Shown here piece by piece: positions 17,271 to 27,000 of a stretch of 38,579 bases of DNA (position 1 is its first letter; every line of letters begins with the position of its first letter). Source of the stretch: K189A clade bacterium (GTDB lineage: Bacteria > Pseudomonadota > Gammaproteobacteria > Pseudomonadales > Azotimanducaceae); NCBI GenBank assembly GCA_018607725.1, contig JABBAY010000034.1, positions 1-38,579 on the forward strand, in the 5' to 3' direction. The notes under the pieces were generated by a model. The model was given only the letters and a program-made list of their open reading frames with translations. It did not search any database and was not told the origin of the DNA. A program made the translations under genes and the position numbers.

Positions 17271-18833
17271 ATGACATTGGATGATTTTGCCAAATTTGCC
17301 GCACAAGGTTTCAATCATATTCCCGTTACTCGTGAGGTGCTGGCCGACCTCGACACCCCGCTCTCCAGCTATATCAAGGTAGCGCGTGGAAGTTATAGCT
17401 ATCTGCTTGAATCTGCTGCCCAAGGTGCGGAGAAATGGGCGAGATATTCCATGGTCGGCTTGCCCAGCGGCCAGGTGTTGAAAGTTTTCGGTCATGAAGT
17501 GGTACTAGAGTCGCAGGGCGTTGAGACAGATCGCTTTACTTGTGAAGATCCACTGGCCTATGTGGAAGAATTTCAAGCCCGTTTTCGTTATCCACCGATT
17601 GAAAATTTACCGATTTATACCGGCGGCCTGGTAGGTTATTTCGGCTACGACACGGTTCGCTATGTCGAAAAGAAAGTCCGGCACAGTATGCCGCCTGATG
17701 TCATCGGTACGCCAGACATACTGCTCATGGTGTCTAACGATGTGATGGTGTTTGATAACGTCAAAGGTAAAATTCATCTCATTACCCATGCGGACCCTGC
17801 GCTAGAAAATGCCTATACATCGGCGCAGGCTCGACTCGATAATATGGCCGCGGCTATGCAGGCGCTGATACCTTTAGATATTCGCGAGCCCAGTGTCGGC
17901 CCTGCCATTCACGAAGAAGATTTTGTCTCGAGCTATGGTCAAAGTCGATTTAAGGCAGATGTGGAGAAAATCAAAGGTTATATTCAAGCGGGTGACGTCA
18001 TGCAGGTGGTGCTGTCACAGCGGATGTCCATAACTCTTGAGAGTGACCCGTTAAACCTATATCGGGCGCTGCGAGCGCTCAACCCTTCGCCTTACATGTA
18101 CTACATGGATCTGGGTGATTTTCATATCGTGAGCTCATCGCCAGAGATACTGGCACGATTAGATAATGGTCAAGTGACCGTCAGGCCATTGGCTGGCACG
18201 CGTCGGCGCGGAATTGATGAGGCTGAAGATTTGGCCTTGGAGACGGAGCTGTTGGCCGATACCAAAGAGCGGGCTGAGCACCTGATGTTGATCGATCTGG
18301 GGCGTAACGATATTGGTAAGGTGTGCGCGACGGGTAGCGTTGACGTGACAGAGATGATGACAGTGGAGCGTTATGCCCATGTCATGCACATCGCATCAAA
18401 CGTTCAGGGGCAACTGGCCGCAAGTTATACTGCGATGGATCTATTGCGCGCGACACTGCCTGTGGGGACCTTAAGCGGTGCGCCTAAAGTCAGGGCGCTC
18501 GAAATTATTGATGAATGTGAGCCGGAAAAACGCGGAATTTTTGGCGGCGCTGTGGGCTATTTGTCTTGGAACGGCAATATGGATACCGCGATAGCCATTC
18601 GTACCGCTGTCGTCAAAGATCGCACGCTCTATGTTCAGGCGGGTGCAGGGGTCGTCGCTGATTCAGTGGCTGAGTCCGAGTGGCAGGAAACGATTAATAA
18701 GGCGCGGTCGATTTTTCGGGCCGTAGCGTTGGCCGAGGCGGGTTTGGGGCTCGAAACCAAGGCGGAAAATCTTCGAGTATATAATTCAGCTGAAATACGT
18801 AAGACCGTGGGCGAAGTAGGTGATTCAAAATGA
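17271..18833 (+). CDS. trpE: Anthranilate synthase component I
   Basis: TrpE converts chorismate to anthranilate with ammonia supplied by TrpG, the committed step of tryptophan synthesis. The 520-residue product contains the allosteric tryptophan-binding segment LLES at residues 45-48 followed by RYS, so feedback inhibition should be intact. It has the chorismate-binding core with [20 protein letters not shown], the segment [10 protein letters not shown] and [12 protein letters not shown] start at ATG 17271, with GGAG seven nt upstream. A TTG 21 nt upstream in frame is rejected. The last 4 nt overlap trpG. Unlike pseudomonads, where trpE and trpGDC are separate, the four genes here form one contiguous run. 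Confidence 0.97.
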   Translation: MTLDDFAKFAAQGFNHIPVTREVLADLDTPLSSYIKVARGSYSYLLESAAQGAEKWARYSMVGLPSGQVLKVFGHEVVLESQGVETDRFTCEDPLAYVEEFQARFRYPPIENLPIYTGGLVGYFGYDTVRYVEKKVRHSMPPDVIGTPDILLMVSNDVMVFDNVKGKIHLITHADPALENAYTSAQARLDNMAAAMQALIPLDIREPSVGPAIHEEDFVSSYGQSRFKADVEKIKGYIQAGDVMQVVLSQRMSITLESDPLNLYRALRALNPSPYMYYMDLGDFHIVSSSPEILARLDNGQVTVRPLAGTRRRGIDEAEDLALETELLADTKERAEHLMLIDLGRNDIGKVCATGSVDVTEMMTVERYAHVMHIASNVQGQLAASYTAMDLLRATLPVGTLSGAPKVRALEIIDECEPEKRGIFGGAVGYLSWNGNMDTAIAIRTAVVKDRTLYVQAGAGVVADSVAESEWQETINKARSIFRAVALAEAGLGLETKAENLRVYNSAEIRKTVGEVGDSK

Positions 18834-19447
18834 TCCTGATGATTGATAACTATGATTCATTTACCTACAACATTGTTCAGTATCTGGGTGAATTAGGTCA
18901 GCAGGTTGAAGTGTTGCGGAATGACGAAATCACGGTGGCGGAAATTCAAACCTTGGCGCCAACAGGTATCGTGATTTCACCTGGGCCTTGTACGCCGAAT
19001 GAGGCGGGAATTTCCATGGATACGATTCGTCATTTCGCCGGTCGGTTACCCATACTGGGTATCTGCCTTGGGCATCAGAGTATTGGTCAGGTCTATGGCG
19101 GATCGATCGGGCGGGCTAAAAAAGTCATGCACGGTAAAACGTCGAAGATTTTTCATACGGGAGTCGGTGTGTTTTCAGGTTTACCGAATCCATTTACCGC
19201 CACGCGATATCATTCTTTGGTGATTCTTTCTGAGTCTTTGCCGGATTGTTTGGAAATCACTGCCTGGACAGAAGTCGACGGTGAAATCGATGAAATAATG
19301 GGTGTTCGACACAAGACCTTGCAGGTTGAGGGCGTACAGTTTCATCCCGAATCAATATTAACTGAGCACGGTCACGATTTATTACTCAGTTTCGTCAACT
19401 ATTGTGATGCTGAGTCGATCAGTTGCGATCAGAAGGATAAATTATGA
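18830..19447 (+). CDS. trpG: Anthranilate synthase component II (glutamine amidotransferase)
   Basis: TrpG releases ammonia from glutamine for TrpE; the same subunit may also serve PabB in folate synthesis in many bacteria. The 205-residue class I amidotransferase shows [20 protein letters not shown] at the N-terminus, [12 protein letters not shown], the nucleophile Cys79 in GICLGHQ, and the His172/Glu174 pair in FHPES. Both ends overlap their neighbours by 4 nt (ATGA with trpE and with trpD), so translation is probably coupled across all three genes. Confidence 0.97.
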   Translation: MILMIDNYDSFTYNIVQYLGELGQQVEVLRNDEITVAEIQTLAPTGIVISPGPCTPNEAGISMDTIRHFAGRLPILGICLGHQSIGQVYGGSIGRAKKVMHGKTSKIFHTGVGVFSGLPNPFTATRYHSLVILSESLPDCLEITAWTEVDGEIDEIMGVRHKTLQVEGVQFHPESILTEHGHDLLLSFVNYCDAESISCDQKDKL

Positions 19448-20475
19448 TGGATATGCCTACAGCGATTGCCAGAGTCACTGAAAAGCAGAATCTAACTCAG
19501 GCGGAAATGTTAGATGTAATGCGTCTGATTATGTCCGGTGGCGCAACTCCGGCCCAAATTGGTGGGTTTCTGATCGGCTTACGAATGAAGGGTGAGACGG
19601 TGAGTGAGATTACCGGCGCTGCCACCGTGATGCGAGAACTCTCAACCCCAGTGCTGACTTCGCTGGAGGATATTGTCGATACTTGTGGTACCGGTGGCAG
19701 TGGATCTAACAAGTTTAATGTTTCGACTGCGGCGGCTTTTGTGGCAGCGGCCGCCGGAGTGCACATTGCCAAACATGGCAACCGCGGTGCGTCCAGCAAG
19801 AGTGGCAGTGCCGATCTACTTGAGGCGGCGGGCGCGAATATTATGCTGACCCCTGATCAGGTTGCCCGCTGTATTGAAACCGTAGGCGCGGGTTTTCTAT
19901 TTGCTGTAAATCATCACTCGGCGATGAAGCATGCTATCGGTCCACGTCGTGAACTGCTGACGCGAACCATCTTTAATCTACTCGGGCCGCTGACCAACCC
20001 GGCGGGTGCCAAGCGCCAGGTTATCGGGGTGTATGCCAAGCAATGGCTGCGACCGATTGCCGAGGTTTTGAAGTACATGGGCAGCGCCCATGTGTTGGTG
20101 GTCCATTCAGCTGATGGTTTGGACGAAATCAGTATCGCTGCCGAGACCTATGTGGCCGAGCTTAAAGGTGGTGCAATCACGGAATATCGGGTTCAACCCG
20201 AAGACTTTGGGCTGCAACGGCAATCCATAGACTCGCTGATTGTTGAGGATAGTGCGCAAAGCCTGGTGTTAGTTGAGCAGGCATTGGCAGGTAAACATGA
20301 AGCCGCCAGCGACATTGTGGCCTTGAATGCCGGCGCGGCGATCTATGTAGCGGGCCATTGTCTCGACCTGGCAGCCGGGGTGGAAATGGCGCGAGACGCG
20401 ATCGGTAGTGGTATGGCACTAGAAAAATTCAAAGATTTTGTGGATTTCAGCCGCCAGCTCGGTGAAATCGGTTAG
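19444..20475 (+). CDS. trpD: Anthranilate phosphoribosyltransferase
   Basis: TrpD transfers the phosphoribosyl group from PRPP to anthranilate. The 343-residue product has the PRPP loop [17 protein letters not shown], the segment [19 protein letters not shown], and [13 protein letters not shown], and its length matches the stand-alone family (about 340). The ATG overlaps trpG by 4 nt; a second in-frame ATG one codon later is an equally valid start for the enzyme. trpC follows after 37 nt. Confidence 0.97.
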   Translation: MMDMPTAIARVTEKQNLTQAEMLDVMRLIMSGGATPAQIGGFLIGLRMKGETVSEITGAATVMRELSTPVLTSLEDIVDTCGTGGSGSNKFNVSTAAAFVAAAAGVHIAKHGNRGASSKSGSADLLEAAGANIMLTPDQVARCIETVGAGFLFAVNHHSAMKHAIGPRRELLTRTIFNLLGPLTNPAGAKRQVIGVYAKQWLRPIAEVLKYMGSAHVLVVHSADGLDEISIAAETYVAELKGGAITEYRVQPEDFGLQRQSIDSLIVEDSAQSLVLVEQALAGKHEAASDIVALNAGAAIYVAGHCLDLAAGVEMARDAIGSGMALEKFKDFVDFSRQLGEIG

Positions 20476-20512
20476 CGGTGAGTGATAGATTTCAAGGGAG
20501 TTAGCAGCGGAC

Positions 20513-21307
20513 ATGAGTGCACCAGATATTCTGCAAAAAATCGTCGAGGAAAAGTGGCGCGAGATCCCGCAGCGAGCTGCTGCCAGGCCTGTGGCGGAGC
20601 TGCAGCGGCTGATCGGCCAGCAAACTGATCCTCGAGGCTTTGTCGCAGCGCTGACCGAACGGATGGTAGCCCAGCAACCGGCGATCATTGCTGAGATCAA
20701 GAAAGCATCGCCGTCAAAAGGTGTCATCAGAGAGAATTTCATACCTGCTGCTATCGCTCGCAGCTACGCTGATGCGGGTGCAGCCTGTCTGTCGGTGTTG
20801 ACCGATGTCAGTTTCTTTCAGGGTGCTGATGAGTATCTGGTGCAGGCTCGTAATGCGGTTGCGCTTCCGGTGTTGCGCAAAGATTTCGTGGTCGATCCCT
20901 ACCAAGTGCTAGAAGCCCGTAGTATTGGGGCCGATTGCATTCTGCTGATCGCCGCGATTCTTGAGCCAAAGACTATGGCAAGCCTCTATCAAGTGGCCGT
21001 CGACTTGGGAATGGACGTTCTGATCGAAGTGCGTGATGCTGCGGAGTTGGAGCAAGCGCTGCAGGTCTCGCCAACACTGGTGGGCATTAACAACCGTGAT
21101 CTGAGGGATTTCAGTGTCGATCTGGCCACGACTTATGATCTGATCGATCGGTTGCCAGCCGGCGTCAATCTGGTGACTGAGAGCGGTATTCATCAGCGTG
21201 CCGATATTGAAGCGATGCAACGGCGTGGGGTGTATGGCTTTCTGGTGGGCGAGGCATTTATGCGGGCTGAAGACCCAGGTGCTGAGCTGAAAACTTTGTT
21301 TTACTAG
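20513..21307 (+). CDS. trpC: Indole-3-glycerol phosphate synthase
   Basis: TrpC closes the indole ring of carboxyphenylamino-deoxyribulose phosphate. The 264-residue TIM barrel has [19 protein letters not shown] (phosphate and catalytic Lys region), [38 protein letters not shown], the segment VTESGI and the terminal [12 protein letters not shown]. It is monofunctional, not fused to trpF. No trpF, trpB or trpA lies in the window; the operon ends here and is followed by the convergent crp gene 22 nt away. Confidence 0.97.
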   Translation: MSAPDILQKIVEEKWREIPQRAAARPVAELQRLIGQQTDPRGFVAALTERMVAQQPAIIAEIKKASPSKGVIRENFIPAAIARSYADAGAACLSVLTDVSFFQGADEYLVQARNAVALPVLRKDFVVDPYQVLEARSIGADCILLIAAILEPKTMASLYQVAVDLGMDVLIEVRDAAELEQALQVSPTLVGINNRDLRDFSVDLATTYDLIDRLPAGVNLVTESGIHQRADIEAMQRRGVYGFLVGEAFMRAEDPGAELKTLFY

Positions 21308-21308
21308 G

Positions 21309-21329
21309 CGGCTGTGGGTCGGGCAGCCG
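21309..21329. terminator. Hairpin in the trpC-crp convergent gap
   Basis: CGGCTG and CAGCCG form a 6-bp perfect stem with a 9-nt loop, filling almost the whole 22-nt gap between the trpC stop and the crp stop. No T-run follows in either direction. It could act as a short bidirectional transcription barrier or mRNA 3'-end cap. Confidence 0.4.
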
Positions 21330-22004
21330 TTAGCGTGTGCCAAAGACCACCATGGTTTTGCCTTTAACAGAGACCAGCCCTTGACTATCAAGGGTCTTCA
21401 GGACTCGGCCGACCATTTCTCTTGAACAACCGACAATTCTGCCGATTTCCTGTCGCGTGACTTTGATCTGCATGCCATCGGGGTGAGTCATGGCATCAGG
21501 TTCTTTGCAGAGCTCGAGTAGGGTCCCCGCGACGCGCCCCGTGACGTCGAGAAAGGCAAGGTCGCCGACTTTTTGCGTGGTTTTTACCAGTCGGGCGGCG
21601 AGTTGACTGGCCAATTGGTAAAGCATACCCGCGTCTTTTTTACTGAGTTCCGAAAATTTTCCGTAACTGAGTTCGGCCACTTCGCAAGCCACCTTGGCCT
21701 TGACCCAAGCGGTGCGCTTGCCCTGACCGCCGAACATAGCCATCTCGCCAACGAAATCGCCGGCATTCAGATAAGCAATAATGATTTCCCGGCCGGCGGC
21801 GTCTTCTACAAAGACGGTGACGGAGCCTTGGGTGATATAGAAAATTGAGTCGCTAGGTTCACCTGCATAGATGATAGTGCTGCCGCGTGGGTACTTACGT
21901 TTATGAGCAATGCGCAGGAACTCTTCCATGTTGCCGAAACTGTTGCCTAAACCGTTGCTTAAATCCTGGCCAAAGCTGGCTGGACGCTGAGTTAAGCTGG
22001 TCAT
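21330..22004 (-). CDS. crp: Cyclic AMP receptor protein (Crp/Vfr)
   Basis: This global regulator binds cAMP and activates or represses catabolic and, in pseudomonads (Vfr), virulence genes. The 224-residue product has the cyclic nucleotide-binding barrel with GE at 86-87 and the phosphate-binding Arg97-Thr98 (Arg-Ser in E. coli). The conserved hinge GDLAFLDVTGRVAGTLLEL follows, then a helix-turn-helix at about residues 184-205 (RQEIGRIVGCSREMVGRVL), very like E. coli Crp. It is about 14 residues longer at the N-terminus than E. coli Crp. Its neighbours trpC and an OsmC protein are the same as for vfr of Pseudomonas, which supports orthology. AAGGGG lies 11 nt before the ATG. Confidence 0.95.
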   Translation of the reverse strand: MTSLTQRPASFGQDLSNGLGNSFGNMEEFLRIAHKRKYPRGSTIIYAGEPSDSIFYITQGSVTVFVEDAAGREIIIAYLNAGDFVGEMAMFGGQGKRTAWVKAKVACEVAELSYGKFSELSKKDAGMLYQLASQLAARLVKTTQKVGDLAFLDVTGRVAGTLLELCKEPDAMTHPDGMQIKVTRQEIGRIVGCSREMVGRVLKTLDSQGLVSVKGKTMVVFGTR

Positions 22005-22040
22005 GATTTTTTGCTACCCCTTAAGTGCTGTCTGTAGCGA

Positions 22041-22134
22041 GTGACTGTCGCACTTCGGTGAGTCTGGCCGGTCATTAAATAGCCTCGAAGGCATATTTTG
22101 ATGCATCGGCGGTATATTTTAGTGACAGACTCAC
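22041..22134. promoter_or_regulatory. Two GTGA-N5-(T/G)CAC dyads in the crp-osmC divergent spacer
   Basis: GTGACTGTCGCAC (22041-22053) and GTGACAGACTCAC (22122-22134) lie in the 260-nt spacer between divergent crp and the OsmC gene. Both resemble CRP half-sites (GTGA and TCAC), but the spacer is five nt rather than the canonical six. Autoregulation by Crp is known in relatives; that these sites do it is only inferred. Confidence 0.25.
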
Positions 22135-22264
22135 GGGCTTCCGTGCCGCTGGTTCAGTTCAGTGTTTGCGGCAGGCGAACATGCCTTTGCGCCGTTGCAG
22201 TGGTGCAAGTTGGTGATTGTCGCTACCATGGACAATTAATCAGTGACAGAGAGTCAGGATAATA

Positions 22265-22684
22265 ATGAAAGCCAGTATTCGATGGGTAGAAGACGTGATG
22301 TTTATCGCTGAGTCAGGGAGTGGCCATGTAGTCGCCGTTGATGGACCGCCCTCCGCTGGTGGTCGGAATGTCGGTGCCAGGCCCATGGAGCTAGTCTTAA
22401 TGGGCTTGGGTGGATGTGCGAGTTTTGATGTGATGACGATGTTGAAAAAAGCCAGGCAAGACGTGACGGGCTGCGTTGCGAGCTTGGAGGCTGAACGCGC
22501 GGACAGCATCCCCAGTGTGTTTACGAAAATTCATTTGCATTTTGTTGTGACTGGTCGAGAACTGAAGGAATCGCAGGTCAAGCGCGCCATAGACTTGTCT
22601 GCCGACAAGTATTGCTCGGCTTCCATTATGTTGGGGCGAGGTGGAGTGGAGATTACCCACGATTACGAAATCATTCAGGCCTGA
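22265..22684 (+). CDS. OsmC/YhfA-family protein
   Basis: The 139-residue product is an OsmC-fold protein of the YhfA subgroup, which shares the two-cysteine chemistry of thiol-dependent organic hydroperoxide reductases. Both cysteines are present: Cys51 in GGCASFDV and Cys117 in KYCSASIML. MELVLMGLGG and LHFVVTGRELK match E. coli YhfA closely. Its physiological substrate is not known. It sits next to crp in both enterobacteria (yhfA-crp) and pseudomonads, an old linkage. The gene is divergent from crp and may share its control region. Confidence 0.92.
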   Translation: MKASIRWVEDVMFIAESGSGHVVAVDGPPSAGGRNVGARPMELVLMGLGGCASFDVMTMLKKARQDVTGCVASLEAERADSIPSVFTKIHLHFVVTGRELKESQVKRAIDLSADKYCSASIMLGRGGVEITHDYEIIQA

Positions 22685-22703
22685 GGGCTAACAGGCTAGC
22701 GGC

Positions 22704-22718
22704 CTGGGTCAGACCCAG
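22704..22718. terminator. Hairpin over the coq7 stop codon
   Basis: CTGGGTC-A-GACCCAG is an almost perfect palindrome, realistic as a 5-bp stem CTGGG/CCCAG with loop TCAGA. It lies at the convergent junction of the OsmC gene (stop 20 nt to the left) and coq7, and covers the coq7 stop codon. No clear T-run follows on the coq7 strand; TTTT occurs about 10 nt after it on the plus strand. Confidence 0.4.
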
Positions 22719-23344
22719 TAGGTAGATTTTGTCATCAGCGAGGAGACGCGATGCATCAGACTTTTGATCGGCGCGGGAAAATTCGCGCCGCCAGCGGTGA
22801 GCGCATTGTCTTTGTGGCGGCGTTCATCTTCGCGCATCTGGGTTAAAATTTGCCGTGACTTGTGGTCCTCCTCAGGCAGCAGCGTCAAATGTCGGTCTAA
22901 GTGCTTGCAGACCTCTTCTTCGGTGGCGGCAACAAAACCCAGATTAACCTTGTCGCCTAGTAGACCGGTCACAGCGCCCATGCTGAACGAGGCGGCATAC
23001 CAGAGTGGGTTCAGGTAACTGACATGCGAGTCCAGTTCCTTGATGCGCGTCTGGCACCAGGCCAGGTGGTCGGCTTCTTCCGCTGCGGCTTGATCCAGGG
23101 TGGCCACCGCACCGATATTTTTCGCAGTCAGAGCCTGACCTCGGTATAAGGCCTGGGCACAAACCTCGCCACAATGATTGATGCGCATTAGTCGCGCAGC
23201 CTCTAGTTTTTGTTCGCTAGTTAGCTGAGTGTCCCGACTGTCTCGAGCAGGGGAGGGGCGATCCGGCTGGCCCACAGCGCCACTGACTGTGCGCAATGCT
23301 GCGTCGAACCCATTGATTAAATTGTCCATAGCCGATTGGTGCAT
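22709..23344 (-). CDS. coq7: 2-polyprenyl-3-methyl-6-methoxy-1,4-benzoquinol hydroxylase Coq7
   Basis: Coq7 hydroxylates the C6 position of demethoxyubiquinol, the penultimate step of ubiquinone synthesis. The 211-residue product is a four-helix di-iron protein with the ligand motifs NHCGEVCAQALYRGQ, EEADHLAW, AATEEEVCKHL and REDERRHKDNA. A small hydrophobic region (LWYAASFSMGAV) is where such proteins touch the membrane. I chose ATG 23344 because GGAG lies six nt upstream. An ATG at 23359, overlapping the HIT stop by one base, would add five residues. It replaces the flavin-type UbiF of E. coli. It follows the HIT gene directly. Confidence 0.95.
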   Translation of the reverse strand: MHQSAMDNLINGFDAALRTVSGAVGQPDRPSPARDSRDTQLTSEQKLEAARLMRINHCGEVCAQALYRGQALTAKNIGAVATLDQAAAEEADHLAWCQTRIKELDSHVSYLNPLWYAASFSMGAVTGLLGDKVNLGFVAATEEEVCKHLDRHLTLLPEEDHKSRQILTQMREDERRHKDNALTAGGANFPAPIKSLMHRVSSLMTKSTYWV

Positions 23345-23358
23345 ATTGTCTCCGGTCA

Positions 23359-23703
23359 TTAACCCAGATGAGTCAGCTGACGCCCCCCGAGGAGGTGCAG
23401 ATGAATATGGAAGACGGTTTGGCCGCCATCCTGGTTACAGTTCATGATTAAGCGAAATCCAGGTTCGCTGAGATTTTGCTCGGCGGCCAGTTGAGTCGCT
23501 GTGAAAACCATATGACCCAACAATCCTCGATGGTCGAGATCCACATCGTTCAGCGTTGTAATGTGCTGCTTCGGGATGATGAGTTGATGCACGGGTGCTT
23601 GCGGGCTGATATCTTTAAAGGCCAGGACTTGATCATCTTCATAGACCAGATCTGCGGGAATTTGTTTGCTCGCGATTTTGCAAAAAAGACAGTTGTCGGT
23701 CAT
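23359..23703 (-). CDS. HIT-family nucleotide hydrolase (HinT-like)
   Basis: This 114-residue protein belongs to the histidine triad family that hydrolyses purine nucleoside phosphoramidates and aminoacyl-adenylates. It has Cys5-x2-Cys8 in the zinc-site position, DLVYEDDQVLAFKDISPQAP, the segment HQLIIPKQHI, and the triad HIHLHLLGGR with His99, His101 and His103. Length equals E. coli HinT. AGGTGA precedes the ATG. The stop overlaps the first possible coq7 ATG, and the HIT-coq7 pair is conserved in pseudomonads. Confidence 0.94.
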   Translation of the reverse strand: MTDNCLFCKIASKQIPADLVYEDDQVLAFKDISPQAPVHQLIIPKQHITTLNDVDLDHRGLLGHMVFTATQLAAEQNLSEPGFRLIMNCNQDGGQTVFHIHLHLLGGRQLTHLG

Positions 23704-24032
23704 GAATCACCTGTTTCAGGGTTGGCGAGTGCAAAGGCACTCATGCCGTTAGTGCCGCAGCTATGCTCCAGGGTGCTAGTGTCCGCAGGATAGGTCTAGC
23801 TTGCCTAGCCTTAGTCAAAAGCGGCAAAGGATGTCGAGCCTGATGAGGCATCTTCGAGCACCATCTGACCAATGTCCACAAGGTGCCCGCCGTTAACCCT
23901 GTAGAAGTGACGATTATAGCTAAGCCCGCAGGAGAAGAACACCGCAGTGGCGCTTGATCTCTGCTATTGCTGCCGGCGCATGGGAGGGTGCGGCATACTG
24001 GATTACCAGTTGCCGCACAGCAGTTCCGGTGC
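23704..24032. other. 329-nt spacer between the HIT gene and the RND pump
   Basis: No credible gene is seen here; an open frame entering from the end of the transporter gene (to 23741) has no homology I recognise. Two small hairpins are visible: GAGTGC-AAAG-GCACTC at 23727-23742, close to the HIT start on the promoter side, and CCGGT-GCCTAA-ACCGG at 24026-24041, over the transporter stop codon. The HIT-coq7 promoter should lie here; I could not fix its boxes. Confidence 0.5.
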
Positions 24033-27000
24033 CTAAACCGGTGGTTTCGATTCGGCGTCTGTTTGCAACGCGTGTAGTTGTCCCGCGATAACGCCCGGTG
24101 ACTGCGTGGCTCGTCCCAGCAGGTTGTAAAGTACAGGTACCACAAACAGAGTCAAAACAGTGGCGGTCAACACCCCTGAAAAAATCACGATCCCAAGAGT
24201 GATGCGGCTTTCAGAACCGGCACCACTGGCGAAGATCAAGGGTAGTGAACCCATGATGGTGGACAGGGCGGTCATCAATACTGGCCGTAATCTAATTTCT
24301 GCGGCTTGCACTATCGCCGCGCCAAATTCGACGCCTTGATCCCTCAGTTGGTTGGCAAACTCGACAATCAAAATGCCATTTTTGGTGGATATGCCAATCA
24401 GAATAATGATGCCGATATCACTATAAATGTTCAACGTGTCGCCCGTCAGATACAAGCCCAGAAGTGCACCGAAAGTCGCCAATGGCACTGTGACCATGAT
24501 GATAATGGGATGGACAAAACTTTCGAATTGAGCTGCCAGGACCAGAAATATAACCAGCAATGCCAGTAAAAAGGTGAACAATAACCCGCCTTCGGACTCG
24601 CGCAATTCCAGTGATTCGCCTTTGTAGTCTATCTGCGCGGTGGCCGGTAGTTCATTGAGCACGATAGCTTCAAGAAACTGTAAGGCCTGGTCTAGATCGT
24701 AACCGGGATTTAAGTTGGCTGAGATCGTGATAGCCCGCAAGCGGTTATATCGATTGAGGCTGCCGGCGTCCGCGATATTAGTGATTTTAGTCAGGTTCGA
24801 CAGCGGGATGAGTTCGCCTGATTGATCTGACCGCACATACAAGTTGGATAGGTCAGTGGCAGTAGTCCGTTGCGCCTCGGCGGCCTGTAAAATCACGTCA
24901 TACTCCTCGCCATTGTCCAGGTAAGTGGTCACACGACGCTCACTCATCATGGCCTGCAGAGTCTGGCCGATGGCTCTGACTGAGACGCCGAGATCGGCGG
25001 CCCGGGTTTTATCAACTTCGACCAGTAGCTGCGGTTTTGTCTCTTTATAATCAGACTGAATACGGCTGAGGCCAGGATTACTTTCAGCGCGTTCGATAAT
25101 CAAGTCGCGCCACCGCGCCAGCTCCTCATAGGTGCTGCCGCCCACGACAAACTTAACGGGTTGGCCGCCACCGCCGCGTTGCAGGCCGGAGCGCATGGAT
25201 GGAAATGCGCGAATTCCAGGGATGTTTTGCCATTCTTGGTTCAAGGCTGACATGACTTCCTGGGTTGATAGACTGCGGTCTTCCCAGGGTGCCATGGTCA
25301 CCAGATTGACGGCGCTATTGACGGCTTCAGAGCTGCCGAAGCCTGGCAGAAAGACCAGGTACTTGAGGACATCGCCTGACTCTACGAAAGGCTCGATGGT
25401 TTTTTCAAGCTGCCGTAGTTGGCCCTGCATGAATTCGAAACTTGCGCCTTCCGGACCGCTGATATAGGTGAAAAATACCCCCTGATCTTCTTGCGGTGCA
25501 AACGCCGTGGGTACTGCCTTGAGCAGCGCCCAACTGCCCGCTGACAGAATGACAACCATCGACATGATGCGCGCCGGACGCGGCAGGCACCAACTCAGGC
25601 CTTGGTGGTAGGCGCCCTGAAACCAGTGAAATCCATTATCTACCGTTCTCGTTAACCAGCTATCGTGGGCATGGTTGGTTAGCAGTTTGGAGCACATCAT
25701 GGTGGTCAGCGACAGCGCCAAAATGCTGGAAAAAACCACCGCAGTACCAATTGTGACCGCAAGTTCTGCGAAGATGACGCCGAGGTTACCGTCTAGAAAC
25801 GCGATAGGAACAAACACCGCAATTAGAACGGCGGTGGTGGCAATGACAGCAAAGGCGACCTGTCGAGAGCCGTGAAACGCTGCCAGCAATGGTGGTTCGC
25901 CGGCTTCGATTCGGCGCTGAATGTTTTCCAGGACAACGATGGAATCGTCAACTACCAGGCCGATAGCCAAAACCAGACCAAGCAGGGTGATAAGGTTGAC
26001 GGAGTAGCCGAACAGGGACAGGCCAATAAAGGCTGAGATAAGACAGACCGGTATTGTGATGGCGGGAATGATCATGGCGCGCACGGTACCCAGGAACATA
26101 TAGATGACCAGGCTCACCAATGCCATGGTTATAGCGAGAGTCACATACACCGACTGGATTGCGGTTTCAATAAATACAGAGTCATCGGAGCTGGCGATCA
26201 GTGTCATGCCTTTGGGCATTGAGGCATTAATGGCTGCTGCCTTACGGTTGGTAGCTCGCAACACTTCTAGGGTGTTAGCAGTGGACTGTTTAACAATACC
26301 TAGGCCGATCGTCGGCACGGAGTTGCCTCGGAATTCATTGCGGTAGGTGGTGGGACCGAGCTCGACCTTCGCTACATCCCCAAGACGAATCAGCTCGTTG
26401 TCGTCGTTGTAAGCGATTGTTAGCTGGCGGAAGTCATCCACTGACTCGTAGGCACGTTTGACCCTCACGGTAAATTCTCGGTCAACGGAATCGATACGCC
26501 CGGCGGGGAGTTCGATATTCTGGCGTCTTAATGCGGATTCCACGTCTAGTACCGTCAGGCCCCGAGCAGCGAGTGCTATCCGGTCTAGCCAGACGCGCAT
26601 TGAATACCGGCCGGCACCGCTGATGCGAATGTTGGCCACGCCGTCGATAACCGTGAATTGATCCACCAGGTAACGCTCGGCAAAGTCAGTCAGCGCCATG
26701 CTATCCATGTTGGGGCTGGTAAGCGAAAACCATTGAATAGGTCGTGCATCACTGTCGGCCTTGGCAATACGTGGCGGATCTATATCGTCAGGCAGTCTGC
26801 CTAAGACGCGAGCGACTCGGTCGCGAACGTCGTTGGCAGCCTCATCAATGTTGCGGTCGAGACTGAATTCAACAGAGATCCGCGAGTTGCCATCTTGGCT
26901 TGAGCTGCTGATGGATTCGACACCTTCAATGCCGCTGATCTGATCTTCAATCTGTTGGGTGATCTTGGTTTCAACGACCTGCGCGGATGCACCCGGGTAG

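Noticed and set aside
23741-24145. 134-codon minus-strand frame reaching into the HIT-pump spacer
   Set aside because: It overlaps the end of the RND transporter in another frame and has no recognisable domain; the spacer part alone is too short to support a gene.
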